Source of the DNA: an uncultured Eubacteriales bacterium
Lineage (GTDB): Bacteria > Bacillota > Clostridia > Oscillospirales > Oscillospiraceae
Length of the DNA stretch: 64,000 bases
NCBI GenBank assembly: GCA_900316745.1
Contig: ONEB01000003.1
Location: forward strand, 62,001 to 126,000
Direction of reading: 5' to 3'
Position 1 is the stretch's first letter, and each line of letters opens with the position of its first letter. Positions 16,411 to 25,476 of this stretch are shown here, in pieces. The position numbers were made by a program, and so were the translations under genes. The notes under the pieces were generated by a model, which did no database searches, was not told the DNA's origin, and saw only the letters and a program-made list of their open reading frames with translations.

Positions 16411-18081
16411 TTATGATTTCTTTGGCAGATAATCCTGCAGGAGCTTGTGCGGCTGATCGAACATGTAGGCTCGAATCGACAGCAGCAGCGTTGTGAGCAG
16501 TGCCGCACCGTCCAGCACGATGTTGAACCACATTGTCGTAACGCCGAACAGCGCCAGCGCAACCAGTAGAATCTTTACGATCGCGCCAATACCAAACGCT
16601 TCCACGCACAGGTTTTCTGCCCAGCGGGCGGCATCCAGCATATCCGGAACGAGCGCAAGATCATCCTTCAGGACGAGCAGATCCGCGTCAAACTGTCCGC
16701 TGTTCTCAGGAGAGATCATGCAGACGTCCAGATCTGCCGGAGAATGCTTGGGATGCGAAACGCTGGCTCGCTGGATGTACAGGATGGACTCCTCACGCGG
16801 TCTTGCCGCCTGGAGATCTGTGAGCAGCGTCTCTTTCTCCTCTGCCGTGAGCTTGGCATACAGCTTTTCCGCTTTCAGATCACGGGCGATGCTGGCAACA
16901 GAATCATTCTGCGCACCGCTGAGAACCGTAAGAGAATCAATACCGTGTTTCCTGAACGCATGCATCGCGGCGTCCGTGTCGGCGCTCTTCCCCTCTTTCA
17001 GGATGAGCTTGCCGGCATACTTGTCTGCAACAGATACATAAACGGAATAATCATCCGTGATATCCTCATCCGGAATCGTGATCCCCTTGAGAATCATCAG
17101 CTCGCGCGTGCCAACGCAAATACGCAGTCCGTTCACATACGACTCGACGCCGTTGTCCGGAATATCGAGCGTTTTCTCAATGAGGCTCGGATTGATGTCA
17201 TCGGGATAGGCTGCAATGATCGCGCGGGCCGTTCTGCTCTCTGACTGGCTCTCTGCATGCGCAGCAAGCTTCAGAAGAAGATCAGAGTTCAGCTTCGCGG
17301 ACTTGATGGCAGAGACCGTCGGAAGATCGGCATCGGTGATGCTGCTGTCATCCAGCACAACGGCGCGCGTCTGCAAAAGCTTCTGAAGCGCGCGCACACT
17401 GCGCACCATCACGCCGCAGCGATACGCTCCGCCGATCGCGCAGTACCAGGTCAGGGCACGCGCAATCACAAGCGATGCGGTGTTGGCGATCACAAGGACA
17501 GAAGCAGCGCTGCGCATGGATTCAGAATACCCGCCACGGAAAACCAGAAGTCGGAGGAAAAAAACCACAACGGCAAGGATCATGCAGCAGGGCGTAATCC
17601 ACTTCAGCCAATCCGGTGCAAGCAGATCCGTCGAGGCGTTCAAATCAGACCCGACCGCCGCGCGCATGGACTCTGCGGTTCGATCCGTCACATAGCCGAT
17701 GAGCATCGTGACGATGCGATACAGAACAATAAACGCGGCAGCGTCCAGCGGATTGCCGGAGATCCATGCGAGCACCATCGCCAGAGCGACGCATACTGAG
17801 CCGTTGAAGTAGTTTCGCTCCGTGATGCAGATCACAGCAGAAGCAAAATAATCAGCACCGGCTGCAAGCGCGGCAAGAATCAGCACAACATACCACAGGA
17901 AGACATGGGTTTGAATAAACAGCGTCAGGATCATGAGCGCAACGGCAATGCAGAGCCGAATCAGGAGCACGCGGCTGTTGCCCTCATCATGGAAGAGCTT
18001 CAGACGGCGCGCGTCATAATCCGGTCGGTCTGCTTCAAAGCACATTGCGGCAAATTGTCCGAGCTGATCCGATAGATTCAT
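16411..18081 (-). CDS. Catalytically degenerate P-type ATPase homologue
   Basis: A 556-residue protein that can be aligned by eye along a heavy-metal P-type ATPase. Eight hydrophobic segments lie at about 38-58, 60-80, 93-110, 112-131, 160-181, 191-212, 497-515 and 518-536, as in P1B pumps. The motifs are gone: the membrane CPC site reads NTA (200-202, in VLVIANTASLVIA); DKTGT reads DDSSI (244-248, in VVLDDSSIT); HP reads SR (282-283); TGD reads SGA (388-390); GDGxNDAP reads QRASVSHP (437-444). The actuator domain with TGES is missing, since only about 29 residues join segments 4 and 5. So ATP-driven transport is very unlikely. The gene lies 50 nt after fba with no terminator between. Function unknown. 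Confidence 0.8.
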   Translation of the reverse strand: MNLSDQLGQFAAMCFEADRPDYDARRLKLFHDEGNSRVLLIRLCIAVALMILTLFIQTHVFLWYVVLILAALAAGADYFASAVICITERNYFNGSVCVALAMVLAWISGNPLDAAAFIVLYRIVTMLIGYVTDRTAESMRAAVGSDLNASTDLLAPDWLKWITPCCMILAVVVFFLRLLVFRGGYSESMRSAASVLVIANTASLVIARALTWYCAIGGAYRCGVMVRSVRALQKLLQTRAVVLDDSSITDADLPTVSAIKSAKLNSDLLLKLAAHAESQSESRTARAIIAAYPDDINPSLIEKTLDIPDNGVESYVNGLRICVGTRELMILKGITIPDEDITDDYSVYVSVADKYAGKLILKEGKSADTDAAMHAFRKHGIDSLTVLSGAQNDSVASIARDLKAEKLYAKLTAEEKETLLTDLQAARPREESILYIQRASVSHPKHSPADLDVCMISPENSGQFDADLLVLKDDLALVPDMLDAARWAENLCVEAFGIGAIVKILLVALALFGVTTMWFNIVLDGAALLTTLLLSIRAYMFDQPHKLLQDYLPKKS

Positions 18082-18131
18082 GAGTATCTTCTCCCCTCGG
18101 AGTGAGTGAAATTTGAAGAATAATCGGCAGT

Positions 18132-19067
18132 TCAGGCTTTACCGTCGCAGCCAAGAACATCAATGATCTTGTGCTTGACAAGCTGCTTGATGTTTTCACG
18201 GGCAGGGCCGAGATACTTTCTCGGATCAAAGTCGCCGGGATGCTCATCAAAGTACTTGCGGATCGTGCCGGTCATGGCAAGGCGCAGGTCGGAGTCGATG
18301 TTGATCTTGCACACGGCAAGACGCGCAGCCTGACGGAGCTGATCCTCGGGAACGCCGATGGCGCCGGGCATGTTGCCGCCGTGCTCATTGATCATCTGCA
18401 CATACTCCTGCGGAACGGAGGACGCACCGTGCAGCACGATCGGGAAACCAGGCAGGCGCTTGGAGACTTCTTCCAGAATGTCGAAACGAAGCTGCGGGTT
18501 CGTGCCGGGCTTGAACTTATAAGCGCCGTGGCTCGTGCCGATGGCAATGGCAAGAGAATCGCAGCCGGTGCGCTCGACAAACTCCTGCACGTCTTCAGGA
18601 CGCGTGTAGGAGGAATCCTCCTCGCTGACATTCACATCGTCCTCAATGCCGGCAAGCGTGCCAAGCTCAGCTTCGACAACAACGCCGTGGTCATGCGCAT
18701 ACTCTACGACCTGGCGGGTCAGCGCAATGTTGTCCTCAAAGGACTTGGAGGACGCATCGATCATAACGGAGCTGAAGCCGTCGTCAACGCAGGACTTGCA
18801 AAGTTCGAACGTATCGCCATGGTCGAGGTGCAAACAGATCGGAAGACCGGTCTCCTCTACTGCAGCTTCCACGAGCTTGACGAGATAGGTACGATTGGCG
18901 TACTTGCGCGCACCGGAAGACACCTGCAGAATGACAGGAGCGCTGCACTCTTTCGCCGCTTCCGTAATGCCCTGAATAATTTCCATATTATTCACATTAA
19001 AAGCACCGATCGCATAGCCGCCTTTGTATGCTTTTTCAAACATTTCTTTGGAAGTCACAATACTCAT
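18132..19067 (-). CDS. fba: Class II fructose-bisphosphate aldolase
   Basis: Zinc-dependent aldolase splitting fructose 1,6-bisphosphate in glycolysis. The 311-residue protein shows the N-terminal GAFNVNNMEI, zinc-site CLHLDHGD, then SVMIDAS, the segment VVVEAELGTLAG and HGASSVP. ATG at 19067 is 11 nt from AAAGGAG; an in-frame TTG at 19073 is 5 nt from it and is an alternative start. It is divergent from the PPi-phosphofructokinase gene, so two glycolytic steps share a 142-nt AT-rich intergenic region. Confidence 0.96.
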   Translation of the reverse strand: MSIVTSKEMFEKAYKGGYAIGAFNVNNMEIIQGITEAAKECSAPVILQVSSGARKYANRTYLVKLVEAAVEETGLPICLHLDHGDTFELCKSCVDDGFSSVMIDASSKSFEDNIALTRQVVEYAHDHGVVVEAELGTLAGIEDDVNVSEEDSSYTRPEDVQEFVERTGCDSLAIAIGTSHGAYKFKPGTNPQLRFDILEEVSKRLPGFPIVLHGASSVPQEYVQMINEHGGNMPGAIGVPEDQLRQAARLAVCKINIDSDLRLAMTGTIRKYFDEHPGDFDPRKYLGPARENIKQLVKHKIIDVLGCDGKA

Positions 19068-19209
19068 TGACAAAACAACTCCTTTAACTATAATATAATA
19101 ATGTTTTGAAACTCTTGGAAAATGATTACATTCCTTTTTATATTTTACACACTTTTCAAGATAATATCAATAGGAGATTTCCTAAAACAATACAATGGAG
19201 GAAAAAAAG

Positions 19210-20451
19210 ATGGCAAACGAATTGGTAGGCGCATGTATCATCGGACAGTCCGGCGGCCCGACTGCGGTGATCAATGCAAGCGCTTACGGCGTCATTAAAA
19301 CCGCGCTTGAGAGCGACTGCATCACCCGCGTGTACGGTGCTGCGCATGGTATCAAGGGCGTTTTGAATGATAAGCTCTATGATATGAATCAGGAAGATGC
19401 GTATGAGCTGAGTCTTATGATGCACACGCCCTCTTCCGAGCTGGGCTCCTGCCGCTATAAGATGGCCGATCCCGATGTGGATGATACGGATTACAAGCGA
19501 ATCCTCGAAATCTTCCAGAAATACAATGTTCGTTATTTCTTCTACAACGGCGGCAACGATTCCATGGACACCTGCGACAAGATCAGCCGATTCATGGCAA
19601 AGAGCGGCTGGGAATGCCGCGAAATGGGCGTGCCCAAGACCATCGACAACGACCTCTACGGCACCGACCACTGCCCCGGCTTTGCAAGCGCCGCCAAGTA
19701 TATTGCAACCTCCTGCATGGAGATCACAAAGGACGCCTGTGTCTATGACAACGGTCAGATCACCATCATTGAGATCATGGGTCGCCACGCCGGCTGGCTT
19801 GCCGCGAGCGCCAAGCTTGCCGACACTTTCGGCTCCGGTCCGGACCTCATCTATCTTCCCGAGGTCGATTTCGATATGGAATCTTTCATTGCAGACGTCA
19901 AGCGCATCTACGATGAAAAGGGCAAGGTAGTCGTCGCTGTCTCCGAGGGTATCCACTATGCCGATGGCACGTTCGTTGCCGAGGCAAAGACCAGCGCGAC
20001 GGATGGCTTCGGCCATGCACAGCTCGGCGGTCTGGCTTCCACGCTTGCCAACATCGTCAGAGAGCGCTCCGGCGTCAAGGTTCGCGGCATTGAGCTCTCT
20101 CTGCTGCAGCGCTGCGGCGCGCATCTCGCCTCCCAGACTGACATTGACGAGGCGTTCCTCGCCGGCAAGGTCGCGGTTGAAAGCGCTGTGAACGGTGAGA
20201 CCGGCAAGATGGTCGCATTTGCCCGCGAAACGTCTGATGGCAATTACCACTGTGTTACGAAGCTGCTTCCGCTCACCTCTGTTGCGAACTTCGAAAAGAA
20301 AGTTCCCCTCGGCTGGATCACGCCCGAGAAGAACCAGGTCACGGATGCATTTGTGGAATATGTTCTTCCGCTGATTCAGGGTGAGCCGAGGCTCCCTCTG
20401 GAGCACTCTCTCCCCCGCTATGCGCGCCTGAAGAAAATTCTTGCAAAATAA
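19210..20451 (+). CDS. pfp: Phosphofructokinase, PPi-dependent type
   Basis: Phosphorylates fructose 6-phosphate. The 413-residue protein has GQSGGPTAVINAS, FYNGGNDSMDT, PKTIDNDLYGTDHCPGF and IIEIMGRHAGWLAA. Asn-Asp after the double glycine and Lys in PKTIDND are the marks of pyrophosphate-using enzymes, where ATP enzymes have GGD-G and PGTIDND. Thus PPi is the expected donor and the step would be reversible. The ATG at 19210 has GGAGG 8 nt upstream; an in-frame ATG at 19195 overlaps that site. Confidence 0.93.
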   Translation: MANELVGACIIGQSGGPTAVINASAYGVIKTALESDCITRVYGAAHGIKGVLNDKLYDMNQEDAYELSLMMHTPSSELGSCRYKMADPDVDDTDYKRILEIFQKYNVRYFFYNGGNDSMDTCDKISRFMAKSGWECREMGVPKTIDNDLYGTDHCPGFASAAKYIATSCMEITKDACVYDNGQITIIEIMGRHAGWLAASAKLADTFGSGPDLIYLPEVDFDMESFIADVKRIYDEKGKVVVAVSEGIHYADGTFVAEAKTSATDGFGHAQLGGLASTLANIVRERSGVKVRGIELSLLQRCGAHLASQTDIDEAFLAGKVAVESAVNGETGKMVAFARETSDGNYHCVTKLLPLTSVANFEKKVPLGWITPEKNQVTDAFVEYVLPLIQGEPRLPLEHSLPRYARLKKILAK

Positions 20452-20459
20452 TCCAAAAA

Positions 20460-20486
20460 CAGGAGCCGGTTTTCAATCGGCTCCTG
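20460..20486 (+). terminator. Hairpin after pfp, weak terminator
   Basis: CAGGAGCCG / CGGCTCCTG is a perfect 9-bp stem with a 9-nt loop; no T-run follows, so it may only reduce read-through into the ABC-F gene. Confidence 0.45.
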
Positions 20487-20545
20487 CGATGCGTTTTGAA
20501 ACAGTTCGCGAATTAGCCAAAAACCGAAAGGAGCCTATCAGGCAT

Positions 20546-22153
20546 ATGATCACTGTTGAAGATCTTTCGCTGTCTTACAGCGGCACTCCTCTGTTTTCCA
20601 AGGTCGATCTGCAATTCACCGCCGGCAACTGCTACGGTATCATCGGCGCAAACGGCGCCGGCAAATCCACGTTCCTGAAGATCCTCTCCTGCGTACTGGA
20701 GCCGACCTCCGGACACGTCTATATCGATCCCAAGGCCCGCATGTCCGTCCTGAAGCAGGATCAGACCATGTATGACGAATACACTGTCATGGATACGGTC
20801 ATCATGGGCAATGCGCGTCTGTATGAGATCGGCAAGGAAAAGGAAGCCATCTATGCCAAAGAGGATATGACGGACGAAGACGGTCTGCGCGCATCCGAGC
20901 TGGAAGAGGAATACGCCGAGCTCGGCGGCTGGGAATCGGAGTCCGACGCCTCCCGCATCCTGCAGGGGCTCGGCATCTCCCCCGACTTCCATTGGACGAT
21001 GATGGCGGACATGGATCCGCGTCTTAAAGTGAAAGTTTTGCTTGCGCAGGCGCTGTTCGGTCATCCGGACATCATCCTGCTCGACGAGCCCACGAACAAC
21101 CTCGATCTGGCAAGCGTCGTGTGGCTGGAGGACTTTCTCATGGACTATGACGGTACCGTGCTCGTCGTCTCCCATGACCGCTACTTCCTCAACAACGTCT
21201 GCACGCACATCGTGGATATCGACTACGGTAAGATCAAGATGTACGTCGGCAACTATGACTTCTGGTATGATTCCAGCCAGCTCATGCAGAAGCTCATGAA
21301 GGACCAGAACAAGCGCGCCGAGCAGAAGATCGAAGAGCTGCAAAACTTCATCCGCCGCTTCTCTGCAAACAAGTCCAAGTCCCGTCAGGCAACCAGCCGC
21401 CGCAAGCTGCTGGAGAAGCTCACGGTCGAGGAAATGCCCGCCTCAAGCCGCCGCTATCCCTGGGTCGGCTTCAAGGCGGATCGCGAGCCCGGCAAGGACC
21501 GTCTGTTTGTCACCGATATCAGCAAGACGGTTGACGGCGTCAAACTGCTCAACAAAGTCAGCTTCATCGTGGGCCGTGAGGATAAGATCGCCATCATCGG
21601 CAAGGACGAGCGCGCTGTGACGATGCTCTTTAAGATCCTCATGGGTGAGGAAGAACCTGATGAGGGCACGGTCAAATGGGGCGTCTCTACCACGCAGGCA
21701 TACTTCCCTGTTGATCACAGCAGCTTCTTTGACGGCTGCGACTATGATCTGATCGATTGGATGCGCCAGTTCTCCGAGGATAAACGTGAGAGCTATCTGC
21801 GCACATTCCTCGGCAGAATGCTGTTCTCCGGCGATGACGTGTATAAGAAAGTCAACGTTCTCTCGGGTGGTGAGCGCGTGCGCTGCATGATCTCGAAGAT
21901 GATGCTCTCCGGCGCAAACGTGCTTGTGTTCGACCAGCCGACGAACCACCTGGATCTGGAAAGCATCGCCGCGCTGAACAACGGCATGTCCGCGTTCCCC
22001 TATAACATTCTCTTCACGAGCCACGACCACCAGCTGACGCAGACGGTCGCGAACCGCATCATTGAAATCACGCCAGACGGCATCATCGACCGCATGTGCA
22101 CCTATGACGAGTATATGCACATTGCCGAGGCGCAGGAACAGAACAACGCCTGA
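20546..22153 (+). CDS. ABC-F family ATPase (ribosome-associated type)
   Basis: A 535-residue soluble protein with two ABC domains and no membrane segments, the plan of ABC-F translation factors. Domain 1 has Walker A GANGAGKST and Walker B ILLDEPTNNLD, domain 2 has a degenerate Walker A (GKDERAVTM), signature LSGGERVR and DQPTNHLD. The inter-domain linker (about 240-320) is charged, as for the P-site tRNA interaction motif. Overall it is most like the YbiT subgroup. GAAAGGAG lies 12 nt before the ATG. It overlaps the next gene by one base. Confidence 0.9.
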   Translation: MITVEDLSLSYSGTPLFSKVDLQFTAGNCYGIIGANGAGKSTFLKILSCVLEPTSGHVYIDPKARMSVLKQDQTMYDEYTVMDTVIMGNARLYEIGKEKEAIYAKEDMTDEDGLRASELEEEYAELGGWESESDASRILQGLGISPDFHWTMMADMDPRLKVKVLLAQALFGHPDIILLDEPTNNLDLASVVWLEDFLMDYDGTVLVVSHDRYFLNNVCTHIVDIDYGKIKMYVGNYDFWYDSSQLMQKLMKDQNKRAEQKIEELQNFIRRFSANKSKSRQATSRRKLLEKLTVEEMPASSRRYPWVGFKADREPGKDRLFVTDISKTVDGVKLLNKVSFIVGREDKIAIIGKDERAVTMLFKILMGEEEPDEGTVKWGVSTTQAYFPVDHSSFFDGCDYDLIDWMRQFSEDKRESYLRTFLGRMLFSGDDVYKKVNVLSGGERVRCMISKMMLSGANVLVFDQPTNHLDLESIAALNNGMSAFPYNILFTSHDHQLTQTVANRIIEITPDGIIDRMCTYDEYMHIAEAQEQNNA

Positions 22154-23505
22154 TGCTGAAGAAGAATCAAATCCATACCGCAGAGATTACGGGCTATACA
22201 GCTGACGGCGCAGGCGTCTGCCGCATCGAGGGACGCGCTGTGTTTGTCAAAGGCACGATCATCGGCGAAATCTGGGAGGTACGGATCTTAAAGGTTACGT
22301 CCTCCGCAGTCTACGGAAAGGGAGAGCGCTGTCTCTCCCCTTCCGCTATGCGGCAGGCTCCCCCCTGCCCGGTCTATCGCAAATGCGGCGGCTGCTCTCT
22401 GCTGCACATGACGTACGCTGAAGAACTGAATATGAAGCGCGCCCGCGTAAACGACGCGCTGCGCCACATCGGCGGGTTGTCTTTTCAGGTGTCCGATATC
22501 CTCGGCGCTGATCAGCCGGAACATTACCGCAACAAGGCGATCTACAACATCGGAATCGTAAACGGGAAGCCCGTAAAAGGCTTTTACCGCGCTGCCACAC
22601 ACGAGGTCACGCCGGTAGAGAGCTGTCTGCTGCAAAAGCCCCTGGCGGATCGCGCCGCAGAGACTGTCTGCCGATGGATGGAACGTGAGGGGTTTGCGCC
22701 TTATGACGAAGCAACCGGTAAAGGCACCGTACGTCATATCTTCACGCGCTGTGCGGTAAAGACGTCTGACGCCGTATTGTGCATCATATCTGCCCGCGGG
22801 TTTGGTGAAAAAACGGATGCGCTCGTTGCAACGCTGCGGGAAAGATGCCCGGAGCTGACCGGGATCGTTCTGAACATCAACAAGCAAAAAGGAAATGTGG
22901 TGCTCGCCGGAGATTTTTATACGCTCTGGGGCAGGGCTGAGATGGAGGATATTCTCTGCGGTCTTCGTTTTCAGATCGCGCCGCAGGCGTTTTATCAGGT
23001 CAACCCGCCGCAGGCAGAGCGGCTGTATGATTGCGCCGTCTCCTACGCGGTTCAAAAGCCGGACGACACCGTATTGGATCTTTACTGCGGCGCGGGAACG
23101 ATCAGTCTGTGTCTTGCACGAAAGGCAAAGCATGTGATCGGCGCCGAGATCGTCCCCGAAGCGATTGAAAACGCAAAGTGCAACGCGCAACAGAACGATA
23201 TTACAAATGCAGAGTTTGTCTGTGCTGACGCCGGAGAAGCCGCCGAAATGTTTGCGCAGCGCGGCATACGCCCAAACGCCATCGTCGTCGACCCTCCGCG
23301 AAAGGGCATGTCTCTCACCGCCGTTGAAGCTATCGTCTCCATGAAGCCTGACCGCATTGTCTATGTCTCCTGCGACCCCGGCACGCTCGCGCGCGACTTA
23401 AAGCTTCTCTCCGAACGCGGATACTCCCCCGCTGACGGCATCGCTGTTGACATGTTCCCGCACACGCCGCACGTTGAAACATGTGTCCTCTTAATCAAAT
23501 CTTGA
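22153..23505 (+). CDS. 23S rRNA (uracil-C5)-methyltransferase, RlmD/RlmCD type
   Basis: A 450-residue RNA m5U methyltransferase. N-terminal TRAM domain (ITGYTADGAGVCRIEGRAVFV), an iron-sulfur cysteine set (CPVYRKCGGCSLLHM), SAM motif LDLYCGAGTISLCLA and the catalytic region VDPPRKGM, YVSCDPGTLARDL with the nucleophilic cysteine. Target could be U747, U1939 or both; Firmicutes often have one dual enzyme. The start overlaps the ABC-F stop (TGATG). Confidence 0.93.
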   Translation: MLKKNQIHTAEITGYTADGAGVCRIEGRAVFVKGTIIGEIWEVRILKVTSSAVYGKGERCLSPSAMRQAPPCPVYRKCGGCSLLHMTYAEELNMKRARVNDALRHIGGLSFQVSDILGADQPEHYRNKAIYNIGIVNGKPVKGFYRAATHEVTPVESCLLQKPLADRAAETVCRWMEREGFAPYDEATGKGTVRHIFTRCAVKTSDAVLCIISARGFGEKTDALVATLRERCPELTGIVLNINKQKGNVVLAGDFYTLWGRAEMEDILCGLRFQIAPQAFYQVNPPQAERLYDCAVSYAVQKPDDTVLDLYCGAGTISLCLARKAKHVIGAEIVPEAIENAKCNAQQNDITNAEFVCADAGEAAEMFAQRGIRPNAIVVDPPRKGMSLTAVEAIVSMKPDRIVYVSCDPGTLARDLKLLSERGYSPADGIAVDMFPHTPHVETCVLLIKS

Positions 23506-23506
23506 C

Positions 23507-24085
23507 ATGACGAATCTATCAATCATTACAAACGCAATCGCGTATATTCAGAAGCTCTTTGCAGACAATGCCGACGGGCATGATGCAGATCACTCAATCC
23601 GCGTATACCACAACGCGCTTCAGATTGCTCAGGCTTATCCTGACTGTGACCATGAAGTCATTGCGCTGGCCGCCATGCTGCACGATGTTGACGATCACAA
23701 GCTGTTCCATACGGAAAACAACGCAAACGCACGTTCTTTCTTGGAAGACAACGGCTTTTCCCCGGAGCGGATGGATCAAATCTGTGAGATCATCAACAGT
23801 GTCTCGTTCAGCAAAAACCGGGGCAAGCGCCCCGCCTCAGTTGAGGGAATGATCGTACAGGACGCAGACCGTCTGGACGCGATCGGCGCAGTCGGAATCG
23901 CCAGAACCTTTGCGTTCGGCGGCAGGCACAACCGCACACTGGCATCATCCGTCTCTCATTTTCATGAAAAGCTTTTGCTCCTGAAAGACATGATGAACAC
24001 CCAGGAAGCAAAAGAACTTGCCGGAAAACGGCATGCATTCATGGAGCAGTTCCTCTTCGAATTGGAAAAAGAAACAAAGCTTTGA
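23507..24085 (+). CDS. HD-domain phosphohydrolase
   Basis: A 192-residue HD-superfamily protein. Metal ligands are seen at HDADHSIRVY (first His/Asp), AAMLHDVDDHKLF (HD) and QDADRLDAIGAVGIAR (last Asp). It is like YedJ/YpgQ nucleotide pyrophosphatases or phosphohydrolases; substrate unknown. It begins 1 nt after the RNA methyltransferase stop and shares its transcript. Confidence 0.88.
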   Translation: MTNLSIITNAIAYIQKLFADNADGHDADHSIRVYHNALQIAQAYPDCDHEVIALAAMLHDVDDHKLFHTENNANARSFLEDNGFSPERMDQICEIINSVSFSKNRGKRPASVEGMIVQDADRLDAIGAVGIARTFAFGGRHNRTLASSVSHFHEKLLLLKDMMNTQEAKELAGKRHAFMEQFLFELEKETKL

Positions 24086-24089
24086 TCTC

Positions 24090-24125
24090 AAAAGGCTCTC
24101 AGTCAGAAAACTGAGAGCCTTTTTT
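24090..24125 (+). terminator. Rho-independent terminator
   Basis: AAAAGGCTCTCAGT pairs with ACTGAGAGCCTTTT around CAGAAA, then Ts. It ends the ABC-F/methyltransferase/HD unit. Confidence 0.9.
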
Positions 24126-24147
24126 GTCTCGTTTTAGCAATGTAATG

Positions 24148-24175
24148 TTGAAAAATTCGCCACATGTGATACAAT
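24148..24175 (+). promoter_or_regulatory. Promoter of the L-serine dehydratase gene
   Basis: TTGAAA (24148-24153), 16-nt spacer, TACAAT (24170-24175). Confidence 0.6.
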
Positions 24176-24231
24176 GGAATCAACACCAAAAGTAAAAAAT
24201 GATCAAAAGCCGAGAAATAAGGAGAAATACC

Positions 24232-25428
24232 ATGAAAAGCATCAAAAGCGTGTATAAGATCGGCAACGGGCCGTCCAGCTCGCACACCGTCGGCCCTTAC
24301 CACGCAGCCCAGATTTTCGGGGAGCGCCACCCCGACGCAGACAAATTCCGTGTGACGCTCTATGGGTCCCTTGCTTTCACCGGAGAGGGCCACGGCACCG
24401 GAAAGGCCATCAAATCCGGTCTGCCCGGCGCTGAAGTTATATTCAATCTCGAGGAAAAGGATCTGCCCCACCCCAACACCATGCTCTTTGAGGCTTTCAA
24501 GGACAACGCGTGCATTGGCAGGAACCGAATCTTCAGCATCGGCGGAGGCTCCATTCGCATTGAGGGTGAGGAGTCTGACGAGGACATTGAAATCTATCCG
24601 CAGAAAAACTTCTCCGAGATTCTGAATATCTGCCGCGAGAGAGGGCTTGACCTGACGCAGTTTATCTACCGATTTGAAGATCCGTCCATCCGCGACTATC
24701 TCAAAAAGGTTTGGGCAGCGATGCAGGACTCCATTCAGCGCGGTCTGCAGGCAGACGGCATTCTTCCCGGCGGTCTCGGCGTAGCACGGAAAGCAAAGCT
24801 CCTGTATGAAAAACGCTGCTATAATGAAAATGCCGACGTCACAATGAACAGACTGATTGCCGCTTACGCCTACGCCGTAAGCGAGGAAAACGCGGATGAG
24901 CACATCGTCGTCACCGCTCCCACCTGCGGCAGCTGCGGAGTCCTCCCTGCCGTCATGTATCACATGCAGAAAGACCGCGGCTTCCCGGAGGAAGAAATCC
25001 TGGATGCGCTCGCCGTAGCTGCGCTGTTCGGCAACGTCATCCGCACGAACGCCAGCATTTCCGGCGCGGAATGCGGCTGTCAGGCGGAGATCGGCAGCGC
25101 CTGCTCGATGACCGCAGCCGCACTTGCCACGCTTTACAGGCTGAATATCGATCAGGTAGAATATGCTGCGGAGATTGCCATGGAACACAATCTCGGGCTC
25201 ACCTGTGACCCGGTCAAGGGATTGGTCCAGATTCCCTGCATCGAGCGCAACGCCGTCGCCGCCATGCGCGCGATCAGCTCTGTAAACCTCTCCCGTTTCC
25301 TGTTCTCCACACGCAAAATTTCCTTTGACGAAGTCGTTGCAACCATGTATCAGACCGGTAAAGACATGGATGAAAAATACCGTGAGACCTCGCACGGAGG
25401 TCTGGCACAGATCTATTACGCGAACTGA
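24232..25428 (+). CDS. sdaA: L-serine ammonia-lyase, iron-sulfur dependent, single chain
   Basis: Deaminates L-serine to pyruvate and ammonia using a [4Fe-4S] cluster. The 398-residue chain joins the beta-type domain (SVYKIGNGPSSSHTVGP near the N-terminus, SIGGGSI) and the alpha-type domain (APTCGSCGVLPAVM, then ECGCQAEIGSACSM and the cysteine in GLVQIPCIERN). It is shorter than the single-chain E. coli enzyme. AAGGAG is 7 nt before the ATG at 24232; the frame is open to 24199 but without a better site. With kbl downstream it suggests serine/glycine/threonine use. Confidence 0.92.
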   Translation: MKSIKSVYKIGNGPSSSHTVGPYHAAQIFGERHPDADKFRVTLYGSLAFTGEGHGTGKAIKSGLPGAEVIFNLEEKDLPHPNTMLFEAFKDNACIGRNRIFSIGGGSIRIEGEESDEDIEIYPQKNFSEILNICRERGLDLTQFIYRFEDPSIRDYLKKVWAAMQDSIQRGLQADGILPGGLGVARKAKLLYEKRCYNENADVTMNRLIAAYAYAVSEENADEHIVVTAPTCGSCGVLPAVMYHMQKDRGFPEEEILDALAVAALFGNVIRTNASISGAECGCQAEIGSACSMTAAALATLYRLNIDQVEYAAEIAMEHNLGLTCDPVKGLVQIPCIERNAVAAMRAISSVNLSRFLFSTRKISFDEVVATMYQTGKDMDEKYRETSHGGLAQIYYAN

Positions 25429-25476
25429 TGATCCGTTTACGCCGCCCACCCGACGACGAAAGGAGAAGTGTTTCCT

